Positions 25,518 through 34,207 of a stretch of DNA of 42,978 nt are shown in pieces. The notes beneath the pieces are model-generated. The model had not been told where the DNA came from, did not search any database, and worked only from the letters and a program-made list of their open reading frames with translations. This DNA is from UBA5078 sp963977405 (GTDB lineage Bacteria > Pseudomonadota > Gammaproteobacteria > Pseudomonadales > Pseudohongiellaceae). The DNA is taken from contig CAXBOY010000014.1 in the NCBI GenBank assembly GCA_963977405.1, positions 1-42,978 on the forward strand. The letters run 5' to 3'. The stretch's first letter is position 1; the number at the start of each line of letters is the position of its first letter. A program made the position numbers and the translations under genes.

Positions 25518-26963
25518 ATGCAGAAATCGATCTATATAGCCAAGAGCCTGCTTATACTGAGCTACTCACTACTGTTTCTGCTGATTGCGTCCATACTTTC
25601 TATTTCAGTTTGGGAACCCTTGTTCCAAGCATCGTTTTTCATTTTATTCATTGCCTTGATCGGGCTCAGCTATGAGTCTCTGTATTCTGCTTTCCTTCAA
25701 GCCTTGGGCAGCTCGAAAGTGGACTCTGCACTACGCCGAATAGGGGGGGTTGCAGACATTATCGACAATCTTCATGAGTATACCGATCTCGATGCATTGC
25801 TGCGTTATACCCAGTCCAGCCTCGCCGCATTACTGGGCGGAGGAAGCGCGAAGTTATTGCTTGCACGCGACTATCTCGAAGCAGACGACTCTGGCAACTC
25901 CGAGTTCTGGCTGTGGGGGTCGAAAGAGCCGCGGATCTTGAATGCGAAATGCGCGGCACTAAGTTATGCGATCAATACGCCGGAAGGGTTTGTAGTAAGG
26001 GATTGTCCGGAAGAAGTGGCTAATGAGCTGCACAGCTTCGACGCCGATTTTGTTATCCCCATTTTCTGCCGAGCTAAGATGCAGGCCCTGCTGTTAATTT
26101 CCGATTCCACAGGCGTGTTTGCCGAACTCAGACCCATACTGGCATTCTTTGCACGGCAACTTGGTATAGCGTTAGAGCGGATAATGAATGAGCAGGGTCG
26201 TCGCGCCCGTCAAGAACATACATTTGCAGAGAAAACAGCAGCCTTGGCAATGCTTAGCGCGACGATCGCCCATGAGATGAGAACTCCTTTGTCTGGAGTG
26301 CGCGCGAGCATTGGTGGTGTTGACTCTTATCTCCCCGAGTTGATTAGCGCCTACGAGTTTGCTCACGAACAAGACGCGGACCGATTTCCTATTATCCGCA
26401 AAGACTTGTTGGAGACGCTAACTGATACGGGGCCCCGTATTAGGTCTATGGTGGATCAGGCGAATCACGTGATTGATCTACTATTGATCAATCTAAACGA
26501 TCAGCGTCTGGAAAGCGCGAATCACTCTACGTGCTCTGTGCGCGATTGCGTAGAAGAGGCGATTGCTCAATATCCGTTCAAGCGTTTCGAGCGGGAGAAA
26601 GTACACGTCAAGATTGATAAGGATTTCGAGTTCCAGGGCGTAAGTTCATTGCTCGTTTATGTCTTGTTCAATTTGCTGAAAAACGCATTGTATAGTCTAG
26701 AGTCAGCAGGCAAAGGCGTGATTCACATAGACGTTGAGAGGGGCGAGCATAGGAATTATTTAATCTTCGAGGATACCGGGCTGGGTATAGCGCAAGACGT
26801 ACTGCCTTTAGTTTTCGACGGTTTCTTCACGACCCGCAGCAATGGCACTGGCGCAGGGCTAGCGTTCTGCAAGCGTACCATGGGTAGTTTCGGTGGCGAT
26901 ATTCGAGTGAGCTCAAAGCTCGCCCACTTCACGCGTTTCACACTCGAGTTTCCACTCGGCTAG
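25518..26963 (+). CDS. CqsS/LqsS-like sensor histidine kinase
   Basis: A 481-residue kinase. Two transmembrane helices (about 9-30 and 33-55) precede a GAF-like region (80-215). His252 lies in TIAHEMRTPLSGVRASI, then comes a long stretch, YLPELISAYEFA ... ANHVIDLLLINL, that is the dimerisation region I recall from CqsS and LqsS, the alpha-hydroxyketone receptors of Vibrio and Legionella. The ATPase shows VLFNLLKNALYSLESAGKG, FEDTGLGIAQ and GTGAGLAFCKRTMGSFGGDI, also in that family's style. The six-helix receptor domain of CqsS is absent, so the input differs. It faces an LqsR-like regulator one base away. Confidence 0.8.
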   Translation: MQKSIYIAKSLLILSYSLLFLLIASILSISVWEPLFQASFFILFIALIGLSYESLYSAFLQALGSSKVDSALRRIGGVADIIDNLHEYTDLDALLRYTQSSLAALLGGGSAKLLLARDYLEADDSGNSEFWLWGSKEPRILNAKCAALSYAINTPEGFVVRDCPEEVANELHSFDADFVIPIFCRAKMQALLLISDSTGVFAELRPILAFFARQLGIALERIMNEQGRRARQEHTFAEKTAALAMLSATIAHEMRTPLSGVRASIGGVDSYLPELISAYEFAHEQDADRFPIIRKDLLETLTDTGPRIRSMVDQANHVIDLLLINLNDQRLESANHSTCSVRDCVEEAIAQYPFKRFEREKVHVKIDKDFEFQGVSSLLVYVLFNLLKNALYSLESAGKGVIHIDVERGEHRNYLIFEDTGLGIAQDVLPLVFDGFFTTRSNGTGAGLAFCKRTMGSFGGDIRVSSKLAHFTRFTLEFPLG

Positions 26964-26964
26964 G

Positions 26965-28017
26965 TCAGTGTAAGAACTTCGTATCGGAAGCTGTCGTCTC
27001 TATGTGGGAGCGGTAGGACTGAATTGCCTCAGGTTTATACTTACGTAGTATCCGGCTGGCATCTTCGTGCTGAATGAGCGCACAGTAATAGGGTGCTCCC
27101 GCACAGATTTTCTTGGCGGGGGCGTAATATTTTCTCCAATCGTCTGTCAGTATCTTCTTAATATGTTCATTGTCGTCGGAAACGTTGAATAAGGGCACGA
27201 GTTCGCCTTTGCGTAGTGCCGCAAGTAATTGTGCCGGCGCGCCGACCGTGCTGCACTGCCTTATATGCTCCTCTAAGCCTGTCTCTGTCAGTATTAACAA
27301 TATCGATAGTTCACCTTTGGCATTTAATAGGGCAAAGCCGGAATAGGGCTCGTCAATTAGGTAGTATTCAATAAACTTATTTCGGTCTCGCAACGCATTG
27401 AAATAGGCAATGAAATCGGGGTTGTTGACAAACCGACTTTGGCAATTGGCGATCACGGGGTCTGTAATTAGCTTGAAGCTCTTGCTGAAATATTGTTGTT
27501 GCAGAGTAGCGATAGAGCGTCTCAGTTTCGCTTCTAGGTCCTGGTCTTTCTTGCTAATGAACTGGTCAATCAAGCCAGCGTTGAAAGCTTGTACCGCCAG
27601 ATCGGTATCTGCCTGCCCGGTTAAAAGAATGCGTTTTGTGTATGGATTGGTAAGGCTAGCGCAAAGCTCAAGACCATTCATCGAAGGCATCGAGTAATCG
27701 ATCACCACTACACTTGGAGTGCTGAAACGCTGGGCATTGTAAATTTCTTTATAGAGCTCGTTGATCTCTATATGCGTAAGTGTGTCGGAATCGAATGGGC
27801 CGGTTTTGTAGGATGAGTAAACGCGCCGAATAAGCTCCGCGTGCTGCTGAGCATCATTAATATAGGTCAGAGCTTGGCGTGCGGACTGAAACAGTCGATA
27901 GTTAAGATCGCGCGGTAATATCAAACTGACAGCATCGAGAAAGTCCGGGTCGTCATCGACTAATACCACCTGTGTGGGGTAATAGAAAAGATGACAAACG
28001 GGAAAAGTAAAATCCAA
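26965..28017 (-). CDS. LqsR-like response regulator
   Basis: A regulator of 350 residues with an enlarged receiver. D21-D22-D23 (VVLVDDD) are followed by an insertion of about 45 residues before the phospho-acceptor D107 (VVVIDYSMPSMNG); LLTGQAD and FISKKDQ complete the switch. I recall Legionella LqsR having the same expanded receiver, with its aspartate at residue 108. The C-terminal 200 residues (about 155-350; IEYYLIDEPYSGFALLNAKGELSILLILTE) are not a DNA-binding fold I recognise. The opening FYYPTQVVLVDDD is also typical. It is convergent with the CqsS/LqsS-like kinase. No lqsA/cqsA synthase is in the window. Confidence 0.75.
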   Translation of the reverse strand: MDFTFPVCHLFYYPTQVVLVDDDPDFLDAVSLILPRDLNYRLFQSARQALTYINDAQQHAELIRRVYSSYKTGPFDSDTLTHIEINELYKEIYNAQRFSTPSVVVIDYSMPSMNGLELCASLTNPYTKRILLTGQADTDLAVQAFNAGLIDQFISKKDQDLEAKLRRSIATLQQQYFSKSFKLITDPVIANCQSRFVNNPDFIAYFNALRDRNKFIEYYLIDEPYSGFALLNAKGELSILLILTETGLEEHIRQCSTVGAPAQLLAALRKGELVPLFNVSDDNEHIKKILTDDWRKYYAPAKKICAGAPYYCALIQHEDASRILRKYKPEAIQSYRSHIETTASDTKFLH

Positions 28018-28099
28018 AGCGTACTCCTTGTGTACCCTTGAGTTTCAGGGCGCGTAAAGATAGCTTACTGACATCCTAGCAATCAAGCAAAGGCTGCGT

Positions 28100-29593
28100 T
28101 TAGATCGGCACTTCTTGAGCTAGTAAATGTTCTACTTGTCTATCGAGTAAGGCCTTGTAGTTGACCATAGGCTCGTCGACTAGCCAAGTCTTGATGAATT
28201 CTCCATTCTGATTGTCGACTATGTCACTGAACTCTTCTGTTATAAGCCTGCTATCCGCATCAGCTAAAACATACGCAGCCTCACTGATAATCAAGGTATC
28301 GATCGGGGCCTCCTCACAGATCTGGCGCGTCAGGGCGAGATTCTCTCCTGCAACAGTATAGGTGTTTTGTTCGAGGGATGAGATCACTCCAGTGAGAAGG
28401 TCGCCACAGTGCAGGCCTGCTTTAAATTGCAAAGTGGGCAGGCCATTGGCCTCTAATTCACGCGCTAAGGCCGCGGTAATCTCTAGGAACAATAGCGCAG
28501 CACATACCGCATGGAAACAGTGCTCATCGTCTACCTGCGCAGCCCCGAAGGTGATTAGTATCTCGTCGCCCGCACATTTTTCGATATTGCCATTATATAG
28601 CTGCGTAACTTTATGTACGTAGAAATAATAGGTATTGAGTAGCTCGATGGTTTCTTGCGCCTCGTGTTGGTGCAGTGCAAGACGGTAATTGCTGATGTTG
28701 ATGTTCAATATACTGACGAACGCACTGCCTGGGCGACGATATAAGGCCGCGGCCTGTTCACTAGGGCTTAGTATTTTCTCTGGTCCAAACATCGCGTGGC
28801 GACTTTCATCGTCGCTTAACTCGTAAATTAGGTGGTTATACTGACGAATCACCGCACCTATTTCATCGTCACGTTCGCCGAAAGGACTAGGCTCGCCTTC
28901 ACCTCGCCTTACACTTTGGATCGAAGCAGAAAGTAAGCGTAAGGGAAAGGTGATAACGTGCTGTGTGAGTGCGACTATTACACTAACACCAGTGAGTAGA
29001 AGTAGGAGCAATGCAGCAAGCATGAACAGGAAGTTACGTGTGACCCCTTGTTCGATATAGCGTTGATCAAGATTGACACGAACATAGCCCGCCAAGGAGT
29101 CCTGTAGAGCGATAGGGGCTACATAGCTGCCAAACAAATCACTACGTTGTAATGATTCGCTGCCAGCGGGAGAAACCGAAGAACCTGAGATGGCAATGAC
29201 GCGGTCATCGATGCTGAGGACGGCGACTTGTGCAATCGACTCTTCCCGTGTCAGTTGATTAAGTAAGACATTCATACTGACCATATCATTGGCCAGAACA
29301 AGTTCAGTCACCAAGATTGCTGTTTGTCTGGCAAGCGTATTGCCTAAACTGTCAGACTGTTGGCGAAGTAAATTCTCTGTGGATTGATTGGTCACCAACC
29401 AGAAGACGCACATAGACAGGATTAAAAGTACTGCAGTGCTAAAGCCGAATTTCTGGCCGAGTTTCATGCGTGTGGTGGTTTTCGATGGCGCCGATTCACC
29501 AGCTACTTGTGTTGTTATTCTTTCTTGAGACACTCGAGATACTCTTTTTGCTTGGCTTGGTTTACTGGAATGAGTCCAGTGTAAGTTCTTCAT
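28100..29593 (-). CDS. AhpA/YtjB-like membrane protein with class III cyclase-like domain
   Basis: A transmembrane helix (FSTAVLLILSMCVFWLV), a periplasmic region resembling YtjB/AhpA (LARQTAILVTELVLANDMVSMNVLLNQLT), a second helix and HAMP, then a class III nucleotide cyclase-like domain (about 295-480). The second metal aspartate is present (EKCAGDEILITF), as are LHCGDLLTGVI and an ENLALTRQ pair at the transition-state Asn/Arg. The first metal aspartate appears replaced by asparagine (LNINISNY instead of FxDIxxF), so activity is doubtful. The frame opens at a TTG (29653); I chose the ATG at 29593, overlapping the FimX-like gene by 32 bases, but an ATG at 29467 next to the first helix is equally possible. 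Confidence 0.65.
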   Translation of the reverse strand: MKNLHWTHSSKPSQAKRVSRVSQERITTQVAGESAPSKTTTRMKLGQKFGFSTAVLLILSMCVFWLVTNQSTENLLRQQSDSLGNTLARQTAILVTELVLANDMVSMNVLLNQLTREESIAQVAVLSIDDRVIAISGSSVSPAGSESLQRSDLFGSYVAPIALQDSLAGYVRVNLDQRYIEQGVTRNFLFMLAALLLLLLTGVSVIVALTQHVITFPLRLLSASIQSVRRGEGEPSPFGERDDEIGAVIRQYNHLIYELSDDESRHAMFGPEKILSPSEQAAALYRRPGSAFVSILNINISNYRLALHQHEAQETIELLNTYYFYVHKVTQLYNGNIEKCAGDEILITFGAAQVDDEHCFHAVCAALLFLEITAALARELEANGLPTLQFKAGLHCGDLLTGVISSLEQNTYTVAGENLALTRQICEEAPIDTLIISEAAYVLADADSRLITEEFSDIVDNQNGEFIKTWLVDEPMVNYKALLDRQVEHLLAQEVPI

Positions 29594-31649
29594 CTTGTAC
29601 GAAACTAAAATCGAGGTTGGCACTGGGTTCCTGCAAGCAGTTCCCTTGGACAAAGTTCACATTGGCCTGCCAAAGTAGTGGTAAGAAATCGATTGAATCT
29701 ATCATAGGCGCTACCACTAGAAGACCGCGAGCGTGAAGGCTGCTCACAACGGAGCTGAGTTTTTCCCGTTGAGTCTGGTCCTTATCGAGATCGTTAAGTA
29801 GCGACTTATCTAGTTTAACAAAGGTTGCCTCCTCTAATGGCAGTGAGTTTAGAGAGGTATAGGTGCAGCCAAAATGAGTTAATGAAAGGATTAGCCCTAG
29901 GGTTTGCACCTGAGTACAGAATTTCTTTACTTGCCTTGGCGAGCTGACAATATCTAGCTCACTAATTTGCAAGCTAATTTGGTCGGCAGTGATATGCTCA
30001 CTCTGCAGCTGAGCTCGCAACCAAGGGAGAAATTCGCCGCTGATAATGGTGTTATGCGTAAGATTAATGGTGAGCTTAAGTGCGGGATTGTTGCGTGACG
30101 AGAGAACGTGTAAAGATTGCTCACACACCCAGCGATCGATTTTTTCTCCTAGGCCGTGTTGATTAGCAAGTTGCAAAAACCGTTGCGGATAGATTAGTCT
30201 GCCCTGGTCTTGTAAACGAATGCGGACCTCGTATCGCTCTACTCCATCCTCTTTCAGATTGACGATAGGCTGGAAGGCAAGTACGAAGTCTTCCTTCTCA
30301 AAAGCTTTCTCAAGTCTTTTGAACATTTCTGAGGCCGTACTATAAGCGTCACTATTTTCCTCAGGTTCGTTTTTGCTCTGATTTCTATGCACGGTAAGAT
30401 TGTGTCTTGCACGATCAATAACACTTCCTGCAGAAGAGGAAAGTTCATTGATGATTGCTATTCCCGCACTAAAGTTCAATATGACACCCTGAGGCGAAAT
30501 TCGATGCAGCGCCGAATTAAGCGATGTCGTCAATTCTAAAAGGAATTGCTCTTGTGCATACTCCGTATCTTTGCTCAGTAGAATCATAAACTCGGCATCA
30601 CCAAGGTGTCCGATGACGGTGTCGATGGGAGTATTGTCGCTAATAAGTCTGGCCACATCTGCCAGTAGTAGGTTGGCTGCCGATTTGCCGTTAAGAATAC
30701 TGAACTCTTGGAACTCTTCTAGTTTCAACAAAATCGACGCGCTGTTAACTTGTTCGTAAACGCCTTTCGCAATGGCGCGATCGATTTGTGTATGAATTGC
30801 ACTTCGGTTTAGCAGGTTAGTTAGAAGATCTAGGCTTTCTTGATTTTTTTGTCTCTTTTGCTGGGCAATATTTCCAACAACGGGGCGAACCATAATTTGC
30901 AGGCTTGGCTCATCTTCAAAGACTGATTGCGCGCATTCTAGGCTGAGACGGGTTAAAGAGTTTGGTGCAGTAATACCCATGAAAATGCAGTTCGAATTAA
31001 TCTGAGAAGAAGACTCATTTAGGAATTTGCGGACTCGCTCGACGTCAGGCTCATCCACGAGATCGAGAAAAGTATGCTGCTTTAGCTGCGCCTCAGACTC
31101 CAAGCCGAATAGATCTAGATAGGCTTGGTTGGCATATTGAAACAAGCCCTCATGTAGGTAGGCCACAGCGTCGGATGCACTCATCAGCAGCAGCTGGTAA
31201 CGCTCACGCAGTTCGTTCAATGCGGTATTAGTCTTGCGCAGCTCGCGCCGAGTGTTCAAATTGTTCAGCTCATGACGCACAGTGCGCAATAACACCGCTG
31301 CCTCTTTGGGTTTGTTCAGGTCATGCTTAGTGCAAACCACGCCGTTGTCTGGCAGTGCGAGCAGATCTCCTTCTTCATCGTATAACTTGCCCAACGAAAT
31401 AAAACAGATGTCTTGCGCTACTTCGTTCATGAGCAATATAAGGCGCGCTATTGGCAGTACCTGCGGTCCCGGAAACAGGAATAGGAGATCCCAGCGCATA
31501 CTAAGCAGGCGCTCACGTAGGTGGGCCTCGTCTGCTACCGATTCGGCATGGACGTTATAGCCGTCCTTGCGTAGTGCGCTCACCAATAGTGCACCGTCGG
31601 AAACCAGCTCCGATGCGATAAGCACGTTGATTGTTGAATTCTGTTCCAT
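29562..31649 (-). CDS. fimX: FimX-like degenerate GGDEF/EAL c-di-GMP receptor
   Basis: A 695-residue protein with a receiver-like N-terminus (1-110, no clear phospho-acceptor), PAS (about 155-270), GGDEF and EAL. All catalytic motifs are lost: GGDEF reads LGDAEF, EAL reads EVR (YEVRIRL), DDFGTG reads THFGCT, and AEGVE reads APMIDS. FQPIV before the EVR motif is the kind of site that binds c-di-GMP in FimX, whose domain order and length (about 690) match. FimX controls type IV pilus assembly and twitching in Pseudomonas, and pilT lies just downstream. The frame opens at 31751, but ATG 31649 has AAGGA 5 bases before it. Confidence 0.78.
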   Translation of the reverse strand: MEQNSTINVLIASELVSDGALLVSALRKDGYNVHAESVADEAHLRERLLSMRWDLLFLFPGPQVLPIARLILLMNEVAQDICFISLGKLYDEEGDLLALPDNGVVCTKHDLNKPKEAAVLLRTVRHELNNLNTRRELRKTNTALNELRERYQLLLMSASDAVAYLHEGLFQYANQAYLDLFGLESEAQLKQHTFLDLVDEPDVERVRKFLNESSSQINSNCIFMGITAPNSLTRLSLECAQSVFEDEPSLQIMVRPVVGNIAQQKRQKNQESLDLLTNLLNRSAIHTQIDRAIAKGVYEQVNSASILLKLEEFQEFSILNGKSAANLLLADVARLISDNTPIDTVIGHLGDAEFMILLSKDTEYAQEQFLLELTTSLNSALHRISPQGVILNFSAGIAIINELSSSAGSVIDRARHNLTVHRNQSKNEPEENSDAYSTASEMFKRLEKAFEKEDFVLAFQPIVNLKEDGVERYEVRIRLQDQGRLIYPQRFLQLANQHGLGEKIDRWVCEQSLHVLSSRNNPALKLTINLTHNTIISGEFLPWLRAQLQSEHITADQISLQISELDIVSSPRQVKKFCTQVQTLGLILSLTHFGCTYTSLNSLPLEEATFVKLDKSLLNDLDKDQTQREKLSSVVSSLHARGLLVVAPMIDSIDFLPLLWQANVNFVQGNCLQEPSANLDFSFVQDEELTLDSFQ

Positions 31650-31885
31650 CTGAATCCTTACACTACAGGGGATAGGCGTAGCGCCAGTTTGGGCAAAAGC
31701 GCGATACGTGGCGTCGGCCCAATGTCTGTTTGCGCTGAGTTTAGCATACAAAATTCGTGGCCCGGACGTAGTGAGAGTCTAGTTTGCGGGGACTAATCAC
31801 AAGAATTCAGCAAAATAACGACTTTGACCTCAAAATCCTTTAGGGCAACGTGTAAACTCTCGATAAACGGCACATTAGTGCAGCA

Positions 31886-31900
31886 ATTTCACAGTGAAAT
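31886..31900. promoter_or_regulatory. 15-bp palindrome ahead of the zinc-ribbon gene
   Basis: ATTTCAC-A-GTGAAAT, a perfect inverted repeat, ends 18 bases before the ATG of the small membrane protein. It is placed to act as an operator. No family of regulator is assigned. Confidence 0.4.
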
Positions 31901-31918
31901 CTTATTTAAGTGAGTCGT

Positions 31919-32257
31919 ATGGATCAGGGTAGCAAGCCAGAGCAAGATGAAGAGCTGCGCAAGCAGAAGCGATTAAAAGAGCTTAGACGAGCGAGGAATC
32001 GCCTCTTTGTGTGTTTTTGGACCTTTCCGGTTTATGTGCTGGCAGTGATGCAGGTGTTGGAGACTGGCAATGAGACTACTCTGATTATGTTCGCCTATAT
32101 GGCCCTCTATGCAGGTTTCGGAGCGAATCTAGCAACTAAACGTTGTCCTCAATGCCACGAACAGTATTTTGTGAAATCCTTCTTCTTGAATCCTTTCAGG
32201 TCACAATGTGCTCATTGTGCCTTAGCACTCAAGCAGGAAGAATCTCTAGGCGCTTAA
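31919..32257 (+). CDS. Small zinc-ribbon membrane protein
   Basis: A 112-residue protein with a charged basic N-terminus (KQKRLKELRRARNR), two hydrophobic segments (LFVCFWTFPVYVLAVMQVL and LIMFAYMALYAGFGANLA) and a C-terminal ribbon with the cysteine pairs CPQC and CAHC about 20 residues apart, which probably bind zinc. I know no function. A GTG at 31910 is also possible; I prefer the ATG at 31919, with AAGTGAG 4 bases upstream. It converges with yggS, overlapping by 4 bases. Confidence 0.7.
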   Translation: MDQGSKPEQDEELRKQKRLKELRRARNRLFVCFWTFPVYVLAVMQVLETGNETTLIMFAYMALYAGFGANLATKRCPQCHEQYFVKSFFLNPFRSQCAHCALALKQEESLGA

Positions 32258-32937
32258 GCTCTCGCGCCGAAGATTGCAGAGCCAACACGAACGATAGTGG
32301 AGCCTTCGGCGATGGCTGCCTCATAGTCTGCACTCATGCCTATAGATAGGCTATCTAAGTGCTCGAAACACCCTTTTAACTCCCTAAACAGTAGCGCTAG
32401 CGGAGCAAATACTTTGCGTTGCTGCTCGAGTCCTTCACAGGGCGCGGGTATAGCCATGAGCCCGCGGAGCCTAAGGTTCGGAAGCTTTGCAATCTGTTCA
32501 CATAAATCCGCCGCGTCCTCTAGCGCTACCCCCGACTTACTGTCCTCGGAAGAGAGATTAACTTGCACGCAGATGTTCAAGGGTGCGAGCCCTTCGGGGC
32601 GTTGCTTACTTAGTCGACTGGCGATCTTGAGGCGATCTACGCTATGAACCCAGTCGAAATGGGCAGCGATATCTGCAGTCTTGTTGGATTGAATTGGTCC
32701 GATGAAGTGCCAGATAAGGTCGGGCAAGTCGAGTAATCGTATCTTATCGAGTGCCTCTTGCACGTAATTCTCGCCGAATTCGCGCTGACCTGCCGCATAG
32801 GCCTCACGCAGCTTCTCTGGTGCTTGGGTTTTCGTCACCGCGAGCAGAGTGATGTTGTCGGCAGTGCGTCCGCTACGCGTAGCCGCTTTTGCGATCTGAT
32901 CTCGAACAGTGGAAATATTTTCTGCTATGCTTGCCAT
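32254..32937 (-). CDS. yggS: PLP homeostasis protein YggS/PLPBP
   Basis: A 227-residue protein with the alanine-racemase-like barrel that binds pyridoxal phosphate. K36 in LLAVTKTQ is the Schiff-base lysine; FGENYVQEALDK, WHFIGPIQSNK, VNLSSEDSKSGV, LRGLMAIP and LSIGMSADYEAAIAEGSTIVRVGSAIFG are the family blocks. It buffers cellular PLP and affects amino-acid metabolism. In Pseudomonas it lies beside proC and divergent from pilT; the divergence from pilT is kept here, but proC is replaced by the zinc-ribbon gene. Confidence 0.93.
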   Translation of the reverse strand: MASIAENISTVRDQIAKAATRSGRTADNITLLAVTKTQAPEKLREAYAAGQREFGENYVQEALDKIRLLDLPDLIWHFIGPIQSNKTADIAAHFDWVHSVDRLKIASRLSKQRPEGLAPLNICVQVNLSSEDSKSGVALEDAADLCEQIAKLPNLRLRGLMAIPAPCEGLEQQRKVFAPLALLFRELKGCFEHLDSLSIGMSADYEAAIAEGSTIVRVGSAIFGARA

Positions 32938-32969
32938 GGTTTCACCGAGTTGACGCTCTACTCACAAGT

Positions 32970-32985
32970 GCCGCGTCGGCGCGGC
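32970..32985. other. GC-rich hairpin between yggS and pilT
   Basis: GCCGCG-TCGG-CGCGGC, a 6-bp stem with a 4-base loop, lies in the divergent yggS/pilT region (32938-33122). It lacks a T-run and may be an operator or transcript leader element. The rest of that region shows no clear promoter. Confidence 0.3.
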
Positions 32986-33122
32986 CTGCAAGCAATTCTT
33001 GGTGGCACTATAGCATAGCCCAATGCCTCACGAAGGCGAGTGTTGTGACAAGGCAGAACCCTATCTAAGCAGATGCTGTGTGCTAGCACGGTAAACATTC
33101 TCGAACATAAGCAGGTATCACA

Positions 33123-34157
33123 ATGGATATCACGGAATTACTCGGTTTTAGCGTTAAACAGGGCGCATCAGATTTGCACCTCACTGCGGGCATGCCGCCA
33201 TTGATTCGTGTTGACGGGGATATTCGAAAGATCAATATTCCAGCGATGGACCACAAGGAAGTCCATAGCCTCGTCTACGAGATCATGACGGACAAGCAAC
33301 GTAAGGATTATGAGCAATACTTAGAAACGGATTTTTCCTTCGAAGTGCCTGGGCTGGCGCGTTTTAGGGTTAACGCCTTCAACCAGAATCGCGGTGCTGC
33401 TGCAGTGTTCCGGACCATCCCGAGCAAAGTGCTATCGATGGAGGAGCTAGGCATGGGGCAGGTCTTTAGACAGGTCTCCGATCTTGCCAGAGGCTTGGTA
33501 GTGGTGACGGGCCCGACAGGGTCGGGCAAAAGCACCACCCTCGCGGCCATGATGGACTATGTGAACAATACCCGTTACGAGCACATTCTCACTATCGAAG
33601 ACCCTATCGAATTCGTACACGAGAGCAAGAAATGTCTGGTTAACCAGCGCGAGGTGCATCGCGACACTCTCGGCTTCGCCGAAGCTCTGCGTTCAGCATT
33701 ACGCGAAGACCCCGATATTATTCTCGTGGGCGAATTACGTGACTTGGAAACTATTCGCCTAGCCTTGACCGCAGCGGAAACGGGCCACTTAGTTTTCGGT
33801 ACCCTGCACACCACCTCTGCGGCAAAGACCATCGATCGTATTATCGATGTGTTCCCTGCCGCAGAGAAATCAATGGTGCGTTCAATGCTCTCAGAGTCAC
33901 TGCAGGCTGTTGTCTCTCAAGCCCTGCTCAAGAAGACTGGTGGTGGTCGTATAGCGGCGCACGAAATCATGATCGGCACGCCGGCCATTCGTAACTTGAT
34001 TAGGGAGGATAAAGTCGCGCAAATGTACTCTGCAATTCAGACGGGCTCGTCTGTGGGGATGAAGACACTGGATCAGTGTTTGAAAGAGCTCCTCCAGAAA
34101 GGGCTTATTACGAAAGAGGCAGCAAAGGCAAAGGCAAAAACACCGGACTCGTTCTAG
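33123..34157 (+). CDS. pilT: Type IV pilus retraction ATPase
   Basis: A PilT hexameric retraction motor of 344 residues. The Walker A motif GPTGSGKSTT starts at G130; the Asp box (TIEDPIEFVH) and Walker B (DIILVGELRD, about 198-207) follow, then the His box (TAAETGHLVFGTLHT). GTPAIRNLIREDK carries the AIRNLIRE signature that separates PilT from PilU and PilB. It drives pilus retraction and twitching from the cytoplasmic face. pilU, which normally follows, is absent and ruvX converges directly. Confidence 0.95.
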   Translation: MDITELLGFSVKQGASDLHLTAGMPPLIRVDGDIRKINIPAMDHKEVHSLVYEIMTDKQRKDYEQYLETDFSFEVPGLARFRVNAFNQNRGAAAVFRTIPSKVLSMEELGMGQVFRQVSDLARGLVVVTGPTGSGKSTTLAAMMDYVNNTRYEHILTIEDPIEFVHESKKCLVNQREVHRDTLGFAEALRSALREDPDIILVGELRDLETIRLALTAAETGHLVFGTLHTTSAAKTIDRIIDVFPAAEKSMVRSMLSESLQAVVSQALLKKTGGGRIAAHEIMIGTPAIRNLIREDKVAQMYSAIQTGSSVGMKTLDQCLKELLQKGLITKEAAKAKAKTPDSF

Positions 34158-34186
34158 AGGAGCTGTGTTCCATGCAATAATTCTAG

Positions 34187-34207
34187 GCAGCTTCCTAAGG
34201 AAGCTGC
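34187..34207. terminator. Hairpin between convergent pilT and ruvX
   Basis: A 9-bp stem GCAGCTTCC/GGAAGCTGC with a 3-base TAA loop lies 30 bases after pilT and overlaps the ruvX stop. The position between two convergent genes suits a bidirectional terminator, but neither strand shows a T-run directly after the stem, so the call rests on position and stem strength. Confidence 0.45.

Noticed and set aside
34187..34207. Strong intrinsic terminator after pilT
   Set aside because: Kept only as a low-confidence terminator because no T-run follows the stem on either strand.
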